A stretch of DNA of 64,000 bases from Minisyncoccota bacterium (GTDB taxonomy: Bacteria; Patescibacteriota; JACMRA01): the NCBI GenBank assembly GCA_014376695.1, contig JACMRA010000008.1, positions 1 to 64,000 of the forward strand. Direction: 5' to 3'. Below, piece after piece: positions 1 through 8,636 of the stretch; within the stretch, counting starts at the first letter, position 1; each line of letters begins with the position of its first letter. The position numbers were made by a program, and so were the translations under genes. The notes below the pieces were generated by a model that was not told where the DNA came from, ran no database searches, and worked only from the letters and a program-made list of their open reading frames with translations.

Positions 1-3000
1 AAATTCGTTGACCGCCTTCTCAAATTCCTTGCCAAGACCCAAGCTAGAGAGTTCATCGTAAATCACAAGATCAATCTTGACCTGCCCGGTCTGATTACCA
101 ATCAAGGTGGTTGAGCCTTCTAACTTACTCAGATCCGTACCTACCAAATTAGTTACTTTGGCAAGGACTTCGAGCAGATATTTATCCAGATTACACTCCG
201 CAAAGTCAGCATAGAGAGATTGGCGGGTCAGAATTTTGGCATTTTGGCGGATTTTTTGCACTTGGGTGATCATATTCTCGAGCCAGTCAAACTGGTTATT
301 GACCTCGGTGTCGTAAGGCGTTAATTCGGGATAGTTTGGCAATTCCTCGTAGCCTAGACTATCAGCCTTGGTATCTTGCCTGGCTGACTTGAGCAGTTCG
401 GTTGCCGTGTCGGGGAGTATAATCCAGAGAATACCGGCAAGATTTGTAATCGAATACTGGAGACAATGCCAGACTTCGCCAAGATGGTACCCGTCCAAAA
501 AGCTTCCGTATTGACCAAAACGCTCAATTATATCGTCAATATACTGCCAAAAAAGTTCCAGAGCCTCGGCAAATTTGAGGGCCGAGATGTGATTAATGAT
601 GTTTGTGGCGTATATCTGAGTCTGTATTTTCCACCATTGGTTGAGTGTATGTTGGTAGTAGGCTCGGTTGTAATTGCCTTTGAGGAGACCCTTTCGATTG
701 GCCATCTGATAAATATGGTCGCAGAGTTGGCTGAATTCTTGCAATTTGATATGTCGCTTATTTTGGGAGTTAGTTAGGTGTTCGTAGACTTCTTGAGTGC
801 CGGTTTCTCCGCTCTCAGTTATGAACATCCCCAAATTAACTTGGGCTACTTCGCTAGTCTTGAGGAACAAAAATTCCTGATTCAAGGCGTATTCACGAAT
901 AATATCGGGTCGAATATCCTTGGTCAATGATCGTGTCAACTTGAGGCCGTTCTGACTCTTGAGTACAAAATGCCTAGTTGACGGATTAATATGCCCAAAT
1001 ATCAAGCTTGGCAAAAACCACTCCGAATACTCCGATGTCGACCATAGATAATAGAGATGTTGGTAGCGGGCTTCGTCTTCTGGGATAGTATTATTATAAA
1101 TTTTGGAAATAAACCCGTTGATAATATTCATATTAATTACATCCGGAATACGCTTATACAGCCCATTAAGATCGTCCATAATCACCATCTCGTCTAAACT
1201 TGTCCGCGTGGATTTGAGGAGCTTGATCGACCCTTTGGCTATAAATTTGTTGAGGATTAATTCACTTTTGCTGTACTCGAACAACCGGTTACTAGTTATA
1301 TCTACCTCCTCGACGGCCTGATAAAAATAAAAAACTTTTTCGTATGTCGTGTAATTAATATTAGTCGAGTTAAGGCAAGCCGTCAGATAGACCTCCTCTT
1401 GATTGTCCAGCATTATCTGAATTGTTGGGTACTTATCGAACAGGCCATAAATCTCCTCAAGTATCTTATCAAAATATCGCTCAAAATTTTCCATTGTGGT
1501 GTCTTTGTCTTTTCGCATCTCGGTTAGGATTCCCGAGCGAAACTGGACCGCATTTATCCCAAGCGGTAACTTGGTGAATTTGTCCGTCAAAATAAGAACT
1601 TGCCCGGCCGAATAGAGTTTTGGGTCGAGGTTTCGGTGGTTTAATAGGATATAGATTGGGTTGATAGACTTGAGAGCCACCTGCGAAATTGACTTGATAA
1701 ATATCTGATCGCCCTCGGCGTTTTGCCAAAGTGGAAACGGCACTCCCCATTGCTGATTTTTGTTTGATATGCTGATTGGGTTGTAGAGCTTGGTGCCAGC
1801 GTAACTGTCAAATTCGATACCTAGAGATTCCAGCTTTTTATCAATGTAGCCTTGATTTATCGTATAATTTTTTTCGATCTGGCAGTACAATTGATTAGAC
1901 TTGAGATTATCTTGCCCCTCGTCAACGGAACTATAATTATAAACCGGGATATCCACAACGGAGGTAAAAGTTGCAAAAACGGAGCGTTTTTTGTCTAGAA
2001 GCCCGTTGATCAAAAAGCCTGCCTCTTGATAATTTTGGCCATTTAACAATTGCAAATCTCGCGGCAAATGCCCAGGCAGGTCAACGCAACCCGACTCATC
2101 TAAGCTCTGTATTAATGGCAAGTTTCGGCCTCGGGCAATGGCATAATCCTCTAGCCCATACCAGGGACTAATGATCTTGATACCGGTTCCAGTTTTGACC
2201 GAGATTTCGTTATTGGTATAGACTTTGTGGCAGTTGGACTTTTGACTCCAATTAAGATTCCACCAAGCGGTATCCATTATCGGCTCATACTCCACACCTT
2301 CCAAATCAATCCCAGAAAAAGAGGCAAGCTTATAAATTTTTTCGCCAATTTTGTTAAAGTAATCTCCACTATCCATTCCCTCAATTAACTGATCCTCGAT
2401 TGACTCAGAGTTGACCGTGCGGCTGTCAATCTGCAAGTTAAGGATCTGAATTGCCCGTTTCTCGGCAATAATTACGAACTCACGCGTATTCTCAAGATAG
2501 AACAGGGCGTATTCCTCCGTCGGATTGAGACCGAGAGAGACGGTAGTTAAGACAGTAAAGGGCAAATCCAACCAAGCCAAAAGAAACATAGATTGCTTAC
2601 TAGCCACAGTTTCCTTGAGTTTGAAGAGGATATCAAGATTTTCTTGTATGGTATCGAGCTTTTGCTTAAGTTCTATAATTTCTTGCTCGAATTCTTCGGT
2701 AGTTTTGAAATTTTCCCAGTTAATGGCTTTGAACCGATTGCTTTTGTCTTCTTTTTGGCGATTCTTGTCTATCAAATCGACTTCGATAGTATCTCCATCG
2801 CTATTTAATTCATAGCCGTCATCGAATTGATTTTGGGTGTAGCGGGTCAATATGTCAATTTTGGACTTTTTGGAGATGACGCCCAATTCTTTGATTTCGA
2901 GTAATCGCTCAATTAGCTCATCTTTGATTTCTTCTTGTTCTTCAATCTGAAGTTCAACCTCGCCTTGTAATTTTAAGATTAGTTTCTTTCTCGATGTTTC

Positions 3001-3624
3001 CGTCATTTTGAACTTAACAATCTGGGTCACAGCTTTGCGTTTCTTGGTCACGATATTGCTTTTGTCGGCGTCAGGACTAAAACTAATTTTGGTTTTTGGG
3101 TTATAATAAGTTAGTGTGTAATCTTTTTGAATGGCTTCTTTGGCCCAGAGATCAGCTAATTCGGTCCAGATTTTTTCGACGGTTCGCCTACTAATTGTGT
3201 TAATTGCGTTATGACTTGCTTGAAACAAGCTTAAACTGCGATTTAGTCCGTACCAATATTGCTGTTGATTCCAACATATTTTGAGTGCCTGATAATTGAT
3301 ATTGGCCATCTCACTGTACTCCAAGTCTTCCGCCCCCGAGTCCACCTTGCCATCATTAATCAGCTGATCGTTATACTGTTGTTGTCGAGCCTTAGCCAAA
3401 TTCTCAGTACTCGGGGCAAAGCTGTTGTAGCCCCAAACAATCGAACTGATAAGATTCTTTTTGAAAAATAACCTATAAAAACTGTCGCTCATAATACTAA
3501 GCGTAAGCTGGTCTATACTCGGCTCTGGGTCGAGTTTTATCAAGCTATTAAAAAAAATATACTTGTTTTTGTCTTGAACAGCCACCTTCTGGAGACTGTG
3601 TGATTGCGTGTAATTAGTAGTCAT
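1..3624 (-). CDS. Degenerate isoleucyl-tRNA synthetase-like protein, 3' end outside window
   Basis: A single reading frame stays open for 1208 codons from an ATG at 3624 to the window edge. I saw no in-frame stop in the stretches checked codon by codon, and the translation is continuous throughout. It follows the class Ia IleRS order: N-terminal catalytic half, an editing-like region (LAWLDLPFT at about 349-357, then a GTGI...LEDY stretch), the second catalytic half, an anticodon-binding helical domain, and a C-terminal GLGKEFEKAVNEF stretch like the IleRS tail. Both signature motifs are lost. The HIGH position reads SIDQL (about 36-40), and KMSKS reads KLTRS (895-899, bases 928-942). The editing-site Thr triplet is also replaced (LDL). 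It is therefore probably unable to form Ile-AMP. It could be a regulator or tRNA-binding paralogue. A normal ileS must exist elsewhere; none is in this window. Confidence 0.8.
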   Translation of the reverse strand, partial: MTTNYTQSHSLQKVAVQDKNKYIFFNSLIKLDPEPSIDQLTLSIMSDSFYRLFFKKNLISSIVWGYNSFAPSTENLAKARQQQYNDQLINDGKVDSGAEDLEYSEMANINYQALKICWNQQQYWYGLNRSLSLFQASHNAINTISRRTVEKIWTELADLWAKEAIQKDYTLTYYNPKTKISFSPDADKSNIVTKKRKAVTQIVKFKMTETSRKKLILKLQGEVELQIEEQEEIKDELIERLLEIKELGVISKKSKIDILTRYTQNQFDDGYELNSDGDTIEVDLIDKNRQKEDKSNRFKAINWENFKTTEEFEQEIIELKQKLDTIQENLDILFKLKETVASKQSMFLLAWLDLPFTVLTTVSLGLNPTEEYALFYLENTREFVIIAEKRAIQILNLQIDSRTVNSESIEDQLIEGMDSGDYFNKIGEKIYKLASFSGIDLEGVEYEPIMDTAWWNLNWSQKSNCHKVYTNNEISVKTGTGIKIISPWYGLEDYAIARGRNLPLIQSLDESGCVDLPGHLPRDLQLLNGQNYQEAGFLINGLLDKKRSVFATFTSVVDIPVYNYSSVDEGQDNLKSNQLYCQIEKNYTINQGYIDKKLESLGIEFDSYAGTKLYNPISISNKNQQWGVPFPLWQNAEGDQIFIKSISQVALKSINPIYILLNHRNLDPKLYSAGQVLILTDKFTKLPLGINAVQFRSGILTEMRKDKDTTMENFERYFDKILEEIYGLFDKYPTIQIMLDNQEEVYLTACLNSTNINYTTYEKVFYFYQAVEEVDITSNRLFEYSKSELILNKFIAKGSIKLLKSTRTSLDEMVIMDDLNGLYKRIPDVINMNIINGFISKIYNNTIPEDEARYQHLYYLWSTSEYSEWFLPSLIFGHINPSTRHFVLKSQNGLKLTRSLTKDIRPDIIREYALNQEFLFLKTSEVAQVNLGMFITESGETGTQEVYEHLTNSQNKRHIKLQEFSQLCDHIYQMANRKGLLKGNYNRAYYQHTLNQWWKIQTQIYATNIINHISALKFAEALELFWQYIDDIIERFGQYGSFLDGYHLGEVWHCLQYSITNLAGILWIILPDTATELLKSARQDTKADSLGYEELPNYPELTPYDTEVNNQFDWLENMITQVQKIRQNAKILTRQSLYADFAECNLDKYLLEVLAKVTNLVGTDLSKLEGSTTLIGNQTGQVKIDLVIYDELSSLGLGKEFEKAVNEF

Positions 3625-3802
3625 CACGGGAATAATTAGTCTGATTTAACTACTCAATATAGCTTGATTTTGACCAGTCTGTCAATCTTAAACCTGCTAT
3701 TTCAAGCTCTAATAGTGTTAGTCATATATTTGCTAGTTATAATCAAATAAAACGCTAATTTTACTAGCTACTTTCTGCTTGCATAGTTAAAAGAAACTAG
3801 CT
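3625..3802. other. Gap between IleRS-like gene and lepA remnant
   Basis: About 180 AT-rich bases between two divergently oriented genes. I see no RNA gene and no convincing promoter pair here. Confidence 0.5.
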
Positions 3803-4563
3803 ATGTTTCGTAAATCCCAAAAAAAATCTACCAATTTGCAACTTCTTGACCCGATTGACAATCCTCGCAATGCTGATAATCCTATTTTCATATGTTAAAG
3901 GCAATGATTTTTGATTCTTTTTATGACAAGCATCGTGGCGCGGTGGCCTATATTCGAATTTTCGAAGGGCAGATTAAAGCTGGCGATACCGTGAATTTTT
4001 TGGCTACTAACACTCGAGCTGTGGTGCTTGAGATAGGCGTGTTCAAACCTGCGATGACGGTTTGTGATTTGCTGACTTCTGGCGAGGTGGGCTATTTGAT
4101 AACTGGGCTTAAAGAACTCGACAAGGTAACCGTTGGGGATACCGTTAGTTCGACGTCAGACCCGAGCAATGCCTTACCTGGTTACAAACAAGTTGAACCC
4201 AAGGTTTTTGCTAGTATCTTCACAATCGCCCAAGAAGACTACCCCAAACTTCGGGACAGCATCACCAAACTTAAGATGAACGATGCGGCTTTATACTACG
4301 AACCGGAGAATATTCCAGCTCTTGGATTTGGTTTTCGCTGTGGATTTTTGGGACTATTACACCTAGATATTGTCAAAGAGCGGTTGGAACGAGAGTTCGA
4401 TATGGATATACTGATTACGACCCCAAGCGTTGAATATAAGGTAATTACTCGAAACAATATATCAGTTATTGACAGCAGCGAACCCGTTCTAAGTCCTTTT
4501 GAACAGCTAAAAAAACAGTTGATAGCAAATGTAACAATTGACGATTTGGCAAATCTCATATAA
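3803..4563 (+). pseudogene. lepA: lepA (elongation factor 4) remnant lacking the GTPase and C-terminal domains
   Basis: The 223-residue frame at 3892-4563 matches the middle of EF-4/LepA: domain II (IFDSFYDKHRG near its start, SGEVGYLITG at about 65) and domain III (EPKVFASIF, then LGFGFRCGFLGLLH at about 145-158). The N-terminal GTPase domain with its P-loop and the C-terminal tRNA/A-site domain are missing, leaving about 220 of the usual 600 residues. A short out-of-frame ORF at 3803-3898 ends in a sequence like the LepA interdomain linker. It may be the old N-terminus joined by a deletion to the linker, with a frameshift. The piece could be translated but cannot act as a translational GTPase. 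An assembly deletion is the alternative explanation. Confidence 0.8.
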
Positions 4564-4614
4564 TTTATAGGTATATATCCCTGATCACAAATGACCAAAC
4601 ATTCCTAAATAATT

Positions 4615-5712
4615 ATGGACAATCAGACATACTTTAATCAAACTAGCGACTGGGCTAATTTTTGGATACAAGCCAATAGCGACAATCACAATATCCACTA
4701 TATAGAAACTGAGTATATGAGTTGCTATGTCTTTGAATATCCGTTTGTAATGGGTAAAAAGTTTTGGTATATTCCAAGAGGGTTTAGCCTCAAAAAACCC
4801 GATGTCATCAAGCTCTTAACTAATCCCTCCAAAAATGCAAGCGGTCAAAACGCCCTAACCGATGAAATATTTGTTAATATTAACCTAATTCTCGAGCAAG
4901 TGACTGCCAAAGCCAAGCTTAATCCCGAAATCGCTTTTATAAAATTCGAGATTAATGAATTTTTGCTCAAGTGTATTCCAGTAGATGATCTCAACCTCAA
5001 GTCCTTAACCAAAAAACTTAAGGACAAAACCGATCTCAACCTAAAATTAAGCAATAAAAAGCTCCAATATCTCTCAACTCGGCTAATTAATCTTGGCGAA
5101 GTCCAAAAGCTGATTGGGGAAAATCGGGTTATCTCGGACGTCATCGAAGATTTTTGGAACAACAATCAAAAATGGTTCACGGCTAACTTGGACAAACGCA
5201 CTCGCTACGGCACTCGAAAAGCCCTAGAATATGGCTGGAAAATCAGCTGGGCCAAGTCAAAAGAAAACTTCGAGGCCTTTTATTCGCTCCATCAAGACAC
5301 CTCTATTCGACAAAAATTCGGCATCCACGGCCGGGAGTATCTTAACACTCTGTTTCGACTGCCATTTACCAAAATTGTAATCCTGCGCGACAAAGACGAA
5401 AACCCTCAAGCGGCTTGGCTCGGCATTATCAACCAGAATTCAATTATCCATCTCTACGGCGGAAATAGTCAACAATCTCGCGAAAATTACGGGCAATATA
5501 TGCTAAATTTGGCAGCTGTCTACATTGGAAGCGAGAATAACTGTCATACACTAGATTTGGGCGGGACCGAGGAAGGCAAGGGCTTTGATATGTTCAAAAA
5601 AGGCTACAAAGGTCAAGAGTGGAATTTTTATGGGCCGTTTGATATAGTACTTGATAAATGGTCATACAATCTTTACCACATCGCAAGGGCTGTTAAAGAG
5701 CTTACGAAGTAG
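4615..5712 (+). CDS. FemAB-type aminoacyl-tRNA:lipid II ligase (first copy)
   Basis: This 365-residue protein has the two-lobed GNAT-like fold of FemA/FemB/FemX enzymes, which use aminoacyl-tRNA to add amino acids to the peptidoglycan stem peptide at the inner membrane face. Visible family marks are an N-terminal tract ending in FWYIPRG, the RTRYGTRKALEYG segment (about 197-209), and the C-terminal LDLGGTEEGKGFDMFKKGYKG tract starting at about 313, which typifies the family. Length is normal. A paralogue with the same start pattern (FxQTxxWxNFW) lies at 28742. Two copies suggest a two-residue or branched interpeptide bridge, or two substrates. No Shine-Dalgarno motif precedes the ATG. It directly follows the lepA remnant. 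Confidence 0.85.
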   Translation: MDNQTYFNQTSDWANFWIQANSDNHNIHYIETEYMSCYVFEYPFVMGKKFWYIPRGFSLKKPDVIKLLTNPSKNASGQNALTDEIFVNINLILEQVTAKAKLNPEIAFIKFEINEFLLKCIPVDDLNLKSLTKKLKDKTDLNLKLSNKKLQYLSTRLINLGEVQKLIGENRVISDVIEDFWNNNQKWFTANLDKRTRYGTRKALEYGWKISWAKSKENFEAFYSLHQDTSIRQKFGIHGREYLNTLFRLPFTKIVILRDKDENPQAAWLGIINQNSIIHLYGGNSQQSRENYGQYMLNLAAVYIGSENNCHTLDLGGTEEGKGFDMFKKGYKGQEWNFYGPFDIVLDKWSYNLYHIARAVKELTK

Positions 5713-5717
5713 GCGGG

Positions 5718-6392
5718 CTAAAGTTCAGTCTTTCGATGTATATTTTGCTTACACTGATCTCTTAAACTTTGCTCAAATTCAAGAATTTCGGGATCGAGAG
5801 GATCAAATTTACCAAAGTACTCGAATATTGGGTGAGTTTTAGAAAGTGATTTATTGCTAGTGTTTATTAATTCTATTGAATCGATCCCGTCTGCATCAGT
5901 GAAATATCTGGTAAAAACGAATTCAAGCGACTTAGCCAGATTCACGCTTGCTGTGTTTTTTATGTTCGCTGTGTATATAATTGCCTTATTTGGGTACAAC
6001 TCTGCATAAGCATCGATAAAATACTTGCAAGCCTCTTTGGCGAATCCTTGGTTTTGATAACTTGGATTTATCCACATTCGGATAAGTGCAGTTTCAGTGT
6101 TTAACTTGTCCAAAGCCACCATTCCTATTATAGCTTTATCGGTGAGACTCTGGATGACTAATTCCAATTTTATACCACCGCTTGCAAGTTCCTGATACTC
6201 GGATATCCATTGAGTCACCTCGCCAAGATCTCCAAAATCTATAAAATAATCCTTGACACTGCCTGTGTTGCGCTCGAGAATGGCATTAGCACAACCAAAA
6301 TCTAATTCCACTAATTCAAATCGCTTCGAAATCTTAGATATTTTTTGAGCTTCAGCCAATAACTGATTTATTTCATTTGCATTGCTTCTCAT
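5718..6392 (-). CDS. GNAT-family N-acetyltransferase
   Basis: A 224-residue GNAT protein. The acetyl-CoA-binding motif A is visible in the second half (WINPSYQNQGFAKEA), followed by the NTASVNLAKSLEF stretch that ends most RimJ/RimL-type enzymes. The best start is the ATG at 6392; a longer frame would need a TTG at 6404. The substrate is unknown. The C-terminal half resembles the GNAT domain inserted in the valyl-tRNA synthetase at 52418 (NTASIQLAQKLGF there). It lies tail to tail with the FemAB gene, with five bases between their stops. Confidence 0.8.
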   Translation of the reverse strand: MRSNANEINQLLAEAQKISKISKRFELVELDFGCANAILERNTGSVKDYFIDFGDLGEVTQWISEYQELASGGIKLELVIQSLTDKAIIGMVALDKLNTETALIRMWINPSYQNQGFAKEACKYFIDAYAELYPNKAIIYTANIKNTASVNLAKSLEFVFTRYFTDADGIDSIELINTSNKSLSKTHPIFEYFGKFDPLDPEILEFEQSLRDQCKQNIHRKTEL

Positions 6393-6512
6393 ATAAGCAT
6401 ACAATCAAGGATATTAAGGCTATTGTCAAAAATAATTCGATAATTTCTTTTGGGATTATTAGTTGAACCCCCGCTTGCCAATCCAAGAAAACTTTTGGCA
6501 TACTTGGTTTAT

Positions 6513-7655
6513 ATGTCCCAAAATATTTTCAATATCGAGCATCGTTGCTCCAAGTCCAAAGCCCGCAGTGGTCAAGTCACCCTGGCTAGAGGTGTTGTCA
6601 ACACGCCAATTTTTATGCCGATAGGGACCCTTGGTTCGGTCAAGAGCCTAACTAATCAAGACTTACTCAATCTCCGGGCCGAGATTATTCTTGGTAATAC
6701 CTACCATCTGTGGCTCAAACCTGATATGGAAATTATGCAACAGGCGGGCGGGCTCCATAAGTTTGGTGGGTGGAAAAGACCAATTCTGACAGATAGTGGC
6801 GGGTTCCAGGCCTTTAGCCTGTCCAAAATTCGCAAGTTCACCGAAGAGGGCGTGACTTTTAGAGTGCCTGCCAGTGGTCAAAAACGCTTCTTAAGTCCAG
6901 AAATATCAATGCAAATCCAAACCACTCTTGACTCAGATATTGCTCTTGTTCTTGACGAATGCTTACCCGCTGAGGCGACTTTTGCTGAGGCCTCAAGTGC
7001 CATGCACCGAACCCATCGCTGGGCCAAACGCTCCAAGACCGAATACGAACGACTAAAAAAACTAGCTGGACATAGTAACCATCTCTTCGGTATTCCCCAA
7101 GGTGCTCAATTCTCAGAACTTCGCAAACAATCTGCCCAGATGATTAAGGAACTTGACTTTGTCGGGTATTCAATTGGAGGTGTTGCCAACGGCGGTGAAC
7201 CAGAGGAAATAATGTATTCACAAGTTGTAGCCCAGACCGAAATTCTCGAAGATCACAAACCTCGACACCTTCTTGGAGTTGGAACGCCAAGGGATATTGT
7301 CCAAATGGTAGCTCGCGGCATTGATATGTTCGACTGTGTTTACCCAACTCGAAACGCCCGCCACGGCTCTCTAGTCCTCAAGAATGATGAGAATAGCTAT
7401 AAAATCGTCCATATTTCTGCTAGTCGCTACGCTACGGACTTTAGCCCGATTAATCCTGACAGTCGTATCCCAGAACTGCGAGAATACACCAAGGCTTACC
7501 TCTGTCATCTATTTCGCTCCAAGGAGTTACTGGCATACAGGCTGGCCACGCTCCAAAATCTAGAATTTTATATTGACCTCATGGACACAATCAAAGCCAA
7601 GATTAAAAGCGATACCTTTGGCGATTGGTGGCAGACTTACGACAGAGTCAAATAA
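6513..7655 (+). CDS. tgt: tRNA-guanine transglycosylase lacking the zinc ligands
   Basis: Tgt swaps guanine-34 of GUN-anticodon tRNAs for a queuosine precursor. The 380-residue frame has the family core: TPIFMPIGT, the base-pocket TDSGGFQAFSL, SIGG, and the nucleophile region RGIDMFDCVYPTRNARHG. The ATG at 6513 puts the usual short lead before the barrel; an upstream start at 6450 would add an atypical 21 residues. The structural zinc site, C-x-C-x2-C plus a later His in the family, is replaced at all four positions by Ser317, Ile319, Leu322 and Gln348, with identical spacing (2, 3, 26). The fold is otherwise complete, so it may have adapted to work without zinc or changed substrate. Confidence 0.92.
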   Translation: MSQNIFNIEHRCSKSKARSGQVTLARGVVNTPIFMPIGTLGSVKSLTNQDLLNLRAEIILGNTYHLWLKPDMEIMQQAGGLHKFGGWKRPILTDSGGFQAFSLSKIRKFTEEGVTFRVPASGQKRFLSPEISMQIQTTLDSDIALVLDECLPAEATFAEASSAMHRTHRWAKRSKTEYERLKKLAGHSNHLFGIPQGAQFSELRKQSAQMIKELDFVGYSIGGVANGGEPEEIMYSQVVAQTEILEDHKPRHLLGVGTPRDIVQMVARGIDMFDCVYPTRNARHGSLVLKNDENSYKIVHISASRYATDFSPINPDSRIPELREYTKAYLCHLFRSKELLAYRLATLQNLEFYIDLMDTIKAKIKSDTFGDWWQTYDRVK

Positions 7656-7660
7656 AGGCC

Positions 7661-7688
7661 ACAAAAAACAGCCCTTTTGGGACTGTTC
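7661..7688 (-). terminator. Rho-independent terminator of the metalloprotease cluster
   Basis: On the minus strand AACAG(T)CCC-AAAA-GGGCTGTT forms a hairpin with one bulged base, followed by a T run. It sits between the convergent ends of tgt and the last gene of the cluster. The plus-strand side lacks a good T tract, so it mainly serves the minus-strand operon. Confidence 0.75.
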
Positions 7689-7712
7689 AAACTTCTAATT
7701 CTAGTTTCAGAT

Positions 7713-8588
7713 TTAAACATTTATCTGCGAGACTCCGGTTATGGTATCAAGAATTGTTACAATTTCCTTGAGTTGCATTTCGCTTAATTTGACTGGCTCA
7801 GCTTGAGACCCACCCGAAATTTGCACAAATACTATTCCGCTGGTAAACACCTTACCTTTGGAATCCTTAAAATTAATTGGTGTCTCGCTCAAAACTTTGC
7901 TAGATTTGACACAGTAAGCAAATTCTTCAATTGGGGCAGATGAGTTGCTAGCGGTAAAATATTTTTTGAACTCGGCCTCTGAACTAGCAATCAAATTACT
8001 ACTGAGTTCTACTTGAGTCCCGTTAATATCTTGAATAATTGTGTATTTAGATCCCTTGACTATCGTATTAGTTTTTTTGAAACATGAAGGTAGTCCAATA
8101 CCTGACGGTCCTATGGTGTTAACATTCAGAGCCAAAATTGCATTACCTTTGGTTAGTTGGACAGATTTTGCATAAAAGTCGCCTGCTGGCCCGCCTGAAC
8201 CATTACCAGCTTCGAACTTAGTAACTTCGTGTTTCCAACTACTATCATGACTTAGCCCAAATCCTGGTAATTCTGGATCGGTGAACTTAGATAGATTGCC
8301 GGTTGCCATAGCCGACTTATTTTCAGCCATTGACATTGATCCCATTGACATCATTGATCCCATTGAGTTTGCCATATTGCTTTGATTCATACCCATTTGA
8401 GACATTACTGATGAGCTTGATTTGCTGGCCATATTGGTCTCGGTCATCTTGGATTGGTAGACGACGACGCCGGCAATAATTGATAATAATACTAAGCCGG
8501 CTATTGTACTAATTAGAATTATCGGTTTTTTGGTTGCGGTTTGTGGAATTGGGGTTGGAGTTTGCGGGATTGGATTTGGATTGGACAT
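7713..8588 (-). CDS. Membrane-anchored protein with Met-rich linker and sensor-like domain (copy 2)
   Basis: A 291-residue protein: a short Pro/Thr-rich cytoplasmic tail, one membrane helix (about 23-43), a Ser/Met-rich low-complexity linker (about 50-95, with runs such as GSMMSMGSMSM), then an exported domain of about 190 residues. That domain starts LPGFGLSHDSSW, has a Cys in GIGLPSCF and another in EEFAYC, and ends LSEMQLKEIVTIL. It is related to the outer domain of the protein at 10486 and to the last domain of the anti-sigma-like protein at 13784. The first 65 residues are nearly identical to those of the 10486 protein, showing recent duplication. The Met-rich linker could bind Cu(I) or act as an oxidant sink; that is a guess. 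Function unknown. Confidence 0.75.
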   Translation of the reverse strand: MSNPNPIPQTPTPIPQTATKKPIILISTIAGLVLLSIIAGVVVYQSKMTETNMASKSSSSVMSQMGMNQSNMANSMGSMMSMGSMSMAENKSAMATGNLSKFTDPELPGFGLSHDSSWKHEVTKFEAGNGSGGPAGDFYAKSVQLTKGNAILALNVNTIGPSGIGLPSCFKKTNTIVKGSKYTIIQDINGTQVELSSNLIASSEAEFKKYFTASNSSAPIEEFAYCVKSSKVLSETPINFKDSKGKVFTSGIVFVQISGGSQAEPVKLSEMQLKEIVTILDTITGVSQINV

Positions 8589-8636
8589 AAGATTGGTTGA
8601 TTGAAATAAGATTTTTGGAAATGTTTTTAATTTGAA

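Noticed and set aside
466..777. Plus-strand ORF of 103 codons inside the IleRS-like gene
   Set aside because: It is antisense to a continuous 1208-codon frame with clear family similarity and has no recognisable features.
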